Position numbers and translations under genes: made by a program
Notes under the pieces: model-generated
Told to the model about the DNA's origin: nothing
Seen by the model: the letters and a program-made list of their open reading frames with translations, nothing else
Databases searched by the model: none
Origin: Bacteroidales bacterium
Lineage (GTDB): Bacteria; Bacteroidota; Bacteroidia; Bacteroidales; Paludibacteraceae
Reading direction: 5' to 3'
DNA length: 5,880 bases
NCBI GenBank assembly: GCA_018066005.1
Contig: JAGHSG010000045.1
Span: 1-5,880 of the forward strand
In this document: positions 4,947 to 5,880 of the stretch, one piece after another
Numbering within the stretch: the first letter of the stretch is position 1
Layout of the letters: the number at the start of each line of letters is the position of its first letter

Positions 4947-5880
4947 TTAATATACCAGCACCCGTTCAACGGAGTAGGAGCCGTCGTTCATGTGTACATG
5001 CAGGAAGTAGCAGCCCGAGACGCCCGGTACGGTTATCGACTGGCTACCTTTGCGGAGCGTGCCACGACGGTAGCGATGTCCTACATTATCCAACAACTCG
5101 TATTCGGCATCCTGTGTCGTCTCCACGGTTACGGCACGTGCCTTGGGCACCATAGTCGGATAAACCAAGATAGGATGCTGTCCGTTGAAGAGGGTAGGCA
5201 CGAAGACAAACGGGCAAGACGGGATAGGTCGGGTATATCCTTCGCGCATCAGTGTAGCCACAACCACATCGCCTTCCTTCAAATCGTTGGAAGCGATATA
5301 GGGCTGTGTCTTGTCGTGTGGGTTGATAAGAGCCGTCTTGTCATCTCCTTCGGCACTCCATATCTGCCATGTATAGGGCGGACAGAATTTCCACCTGCCG
5401 GCATTATATTCCTCGTTGTACAGCGCAATGATGTTATTCCAGTTAGCAGCCATCACCTCGGCGGGATAGCGCACAAGCACTTGTCCGTGGAAAGCCGTGT
5501 CGCTCTGTGCGCAAGACTCGGAGTGGAGGGTCACGCGGTAGTCGTAATAACCCGGGTCAACACTGGTACCCTGTCCGTCCATGTAGATAGGTAAGGTCGT
5601 TTTGCCGTTTACAGAATAAGACTGATGTTTGGGCATAGCACCTAATTCACCGGTGTAGAAATCGACATCGTAGGTATCCGGCATCGTCCTTGCATCGCGT
5701 ACCCGGTACTGCACATAGAAGACCAGTTCATTAGCGGAACAAATCTCTTGGCCGGGTTGCTCATCAAAAGAGGTGATGACAAACGGATGGTTGACATGTA
5801 TCACAGCTGTTCGAATAACAGGCGTGTTGCCAACACGAGAAGTGTCGGATATGACGGTGTCGAAAGTGGGGTGATACATC
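4947..5880 (-). CDS. Secreted multidomain protein with C-terminal T9SS sorting domain, 3' part
   Basis: The visible 310 residues are the C-terminal end of a larger protein; the frame is still open at the window edge, and the Met codon at 5877-5879 is probably internal. Residues about 46-137 form a beta-rich module with cysteines at 47 and 123 and a PGYYDYRVTLHSESC stretch, like modules in large adhesin-like Bacteroidota surface proteins. Residues about 138-226 (RYPAEVMAANWNNIIALYNEEYN, TWQIWSAEGDD, LKEGDVVVATLMREGYTRPIPSC) match the Ig-like 'YQWYKNG' type of module that often precedes the sorting domain. Residues about 235-310 look like a type A T9SS sorting domain: ILVYPTMVPKARAVTVE, YELLDNVGHRYRRGTL, GSQSITVPGVSGCYFLHV, ending RVLVY. 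By analogy it would cross the outer membrane by T9SS and lose this tail. The exact function (adhesin, enzyme, motility) cannot be told. It converges on tsf and shares the terminator at 4903-4940. Confidence 0.82.
   Translation of the reverse strand, partial: MYHPTFDTVISDTSRVGNTPVIRTAVIHVNHPFVITSFDEQPGQEICSANELVFYVQYRVRDARTMPDTYDVDFYTGELGAMPKHQSYSVNGKTTLPIYMDGQGTSVDPGYYDYRVTLHSESCAQSDTAFHGQVLVRYPAEVMAANWNNIIALYNEEYNAGRWKFCPPYTWQIWSAEGDDKTALINPHDKTQPYIASNDLKEGDVVVATLMREGYTRPIPSCPFVFVPTLFNGQHPILVYPTMVPKARAVTVETTQDAEYELLDNVGHRYRRGTLRKGSQSITVPGVSGCYFLHVHMNDGSYSVERVLVY
4950..5177 (-). other. Predicted T9SS type A C-terminal sorting domain
   Basis: The last 76 residues or so begin with ILVYPTMV, a variant of the usual VYPNPV opening, and show the expected beta-strand pattern: a hydrophobic strand, D-N-V-G-H turn, G-T-L, then G-x-Y-x-L-x-V and a basic-hydrophobic end (ERVLVY). 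The family role is to route cargo through the type IX system and then be cleaved. The assignment rests on pattern recognition, without a profile search. Confidence 0.78.

Noticed and set aside
4992..5594. Open frame of 200 codons on the + strand
   Set aside because: It lies wholly antisense to the T9SS cargo gene, whose protein has clear family features; the + strand translation has none.

Overview
The window comes from a member of the Bacteroidota, most likely order Bacteroidales. Four things point there: a Bacteroidota-type promoter (TTTG, 20 bases, TATCTTTG), A-rich start regions without Shine-Dalgarno sequences, a DUF4296-type lipoprotein segment next to lspA, and a secreted protein ending in what looks like a type IX secretion (T9SS) sorting domain. 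Five genes run on the + strand and one partial gene on the - strand converges on them. I cannot name the species.

Left part (1-1751): the C-terminal 250 residues of S-adenosylmethionine synthase (metK) overlap, by an ATGA junction, a 333-codon gene. That gene joins an apparently complete lipoprotein signal peptidase (LspA, residues 1 to about 172) in one frame to a DUF4296-like lipoprotein (residues about 188-333), which carries its own signal peptide and lipobox ending at Cys207. A protease is thus fused to a predicted substrate of its own class. The join is built from 7-base repeats. This is the most unusual item in the window.

Middle part (1752-4940): a promoter opens 12 bases after the lspA fusion stop and drives rplM (L13) and rpsI (S9), and probably also rpsB (S2) and tsf (EF-Ts) by read-through. 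The rplM leader (about 140 bases) and the rpsI-rpsB gap (211 bases) contain hairpins and are candidates for ribosomal-protein feedback control. A further 7-base repeat array fills the rpsB-tsf gap. A 16-bp perfect hairpin ends the run and can serve both strands.

Right part (4947-5880, - strand): the last 310 residues of a large extracellular protein with two cysteine-containing modules and a C-terminal T9SS sorting domain. Its start lies outside the window. No stretch longer than 211 bases lacks a gene; no tRNA, rRNA, CRISPR or insertion sequence was seen.
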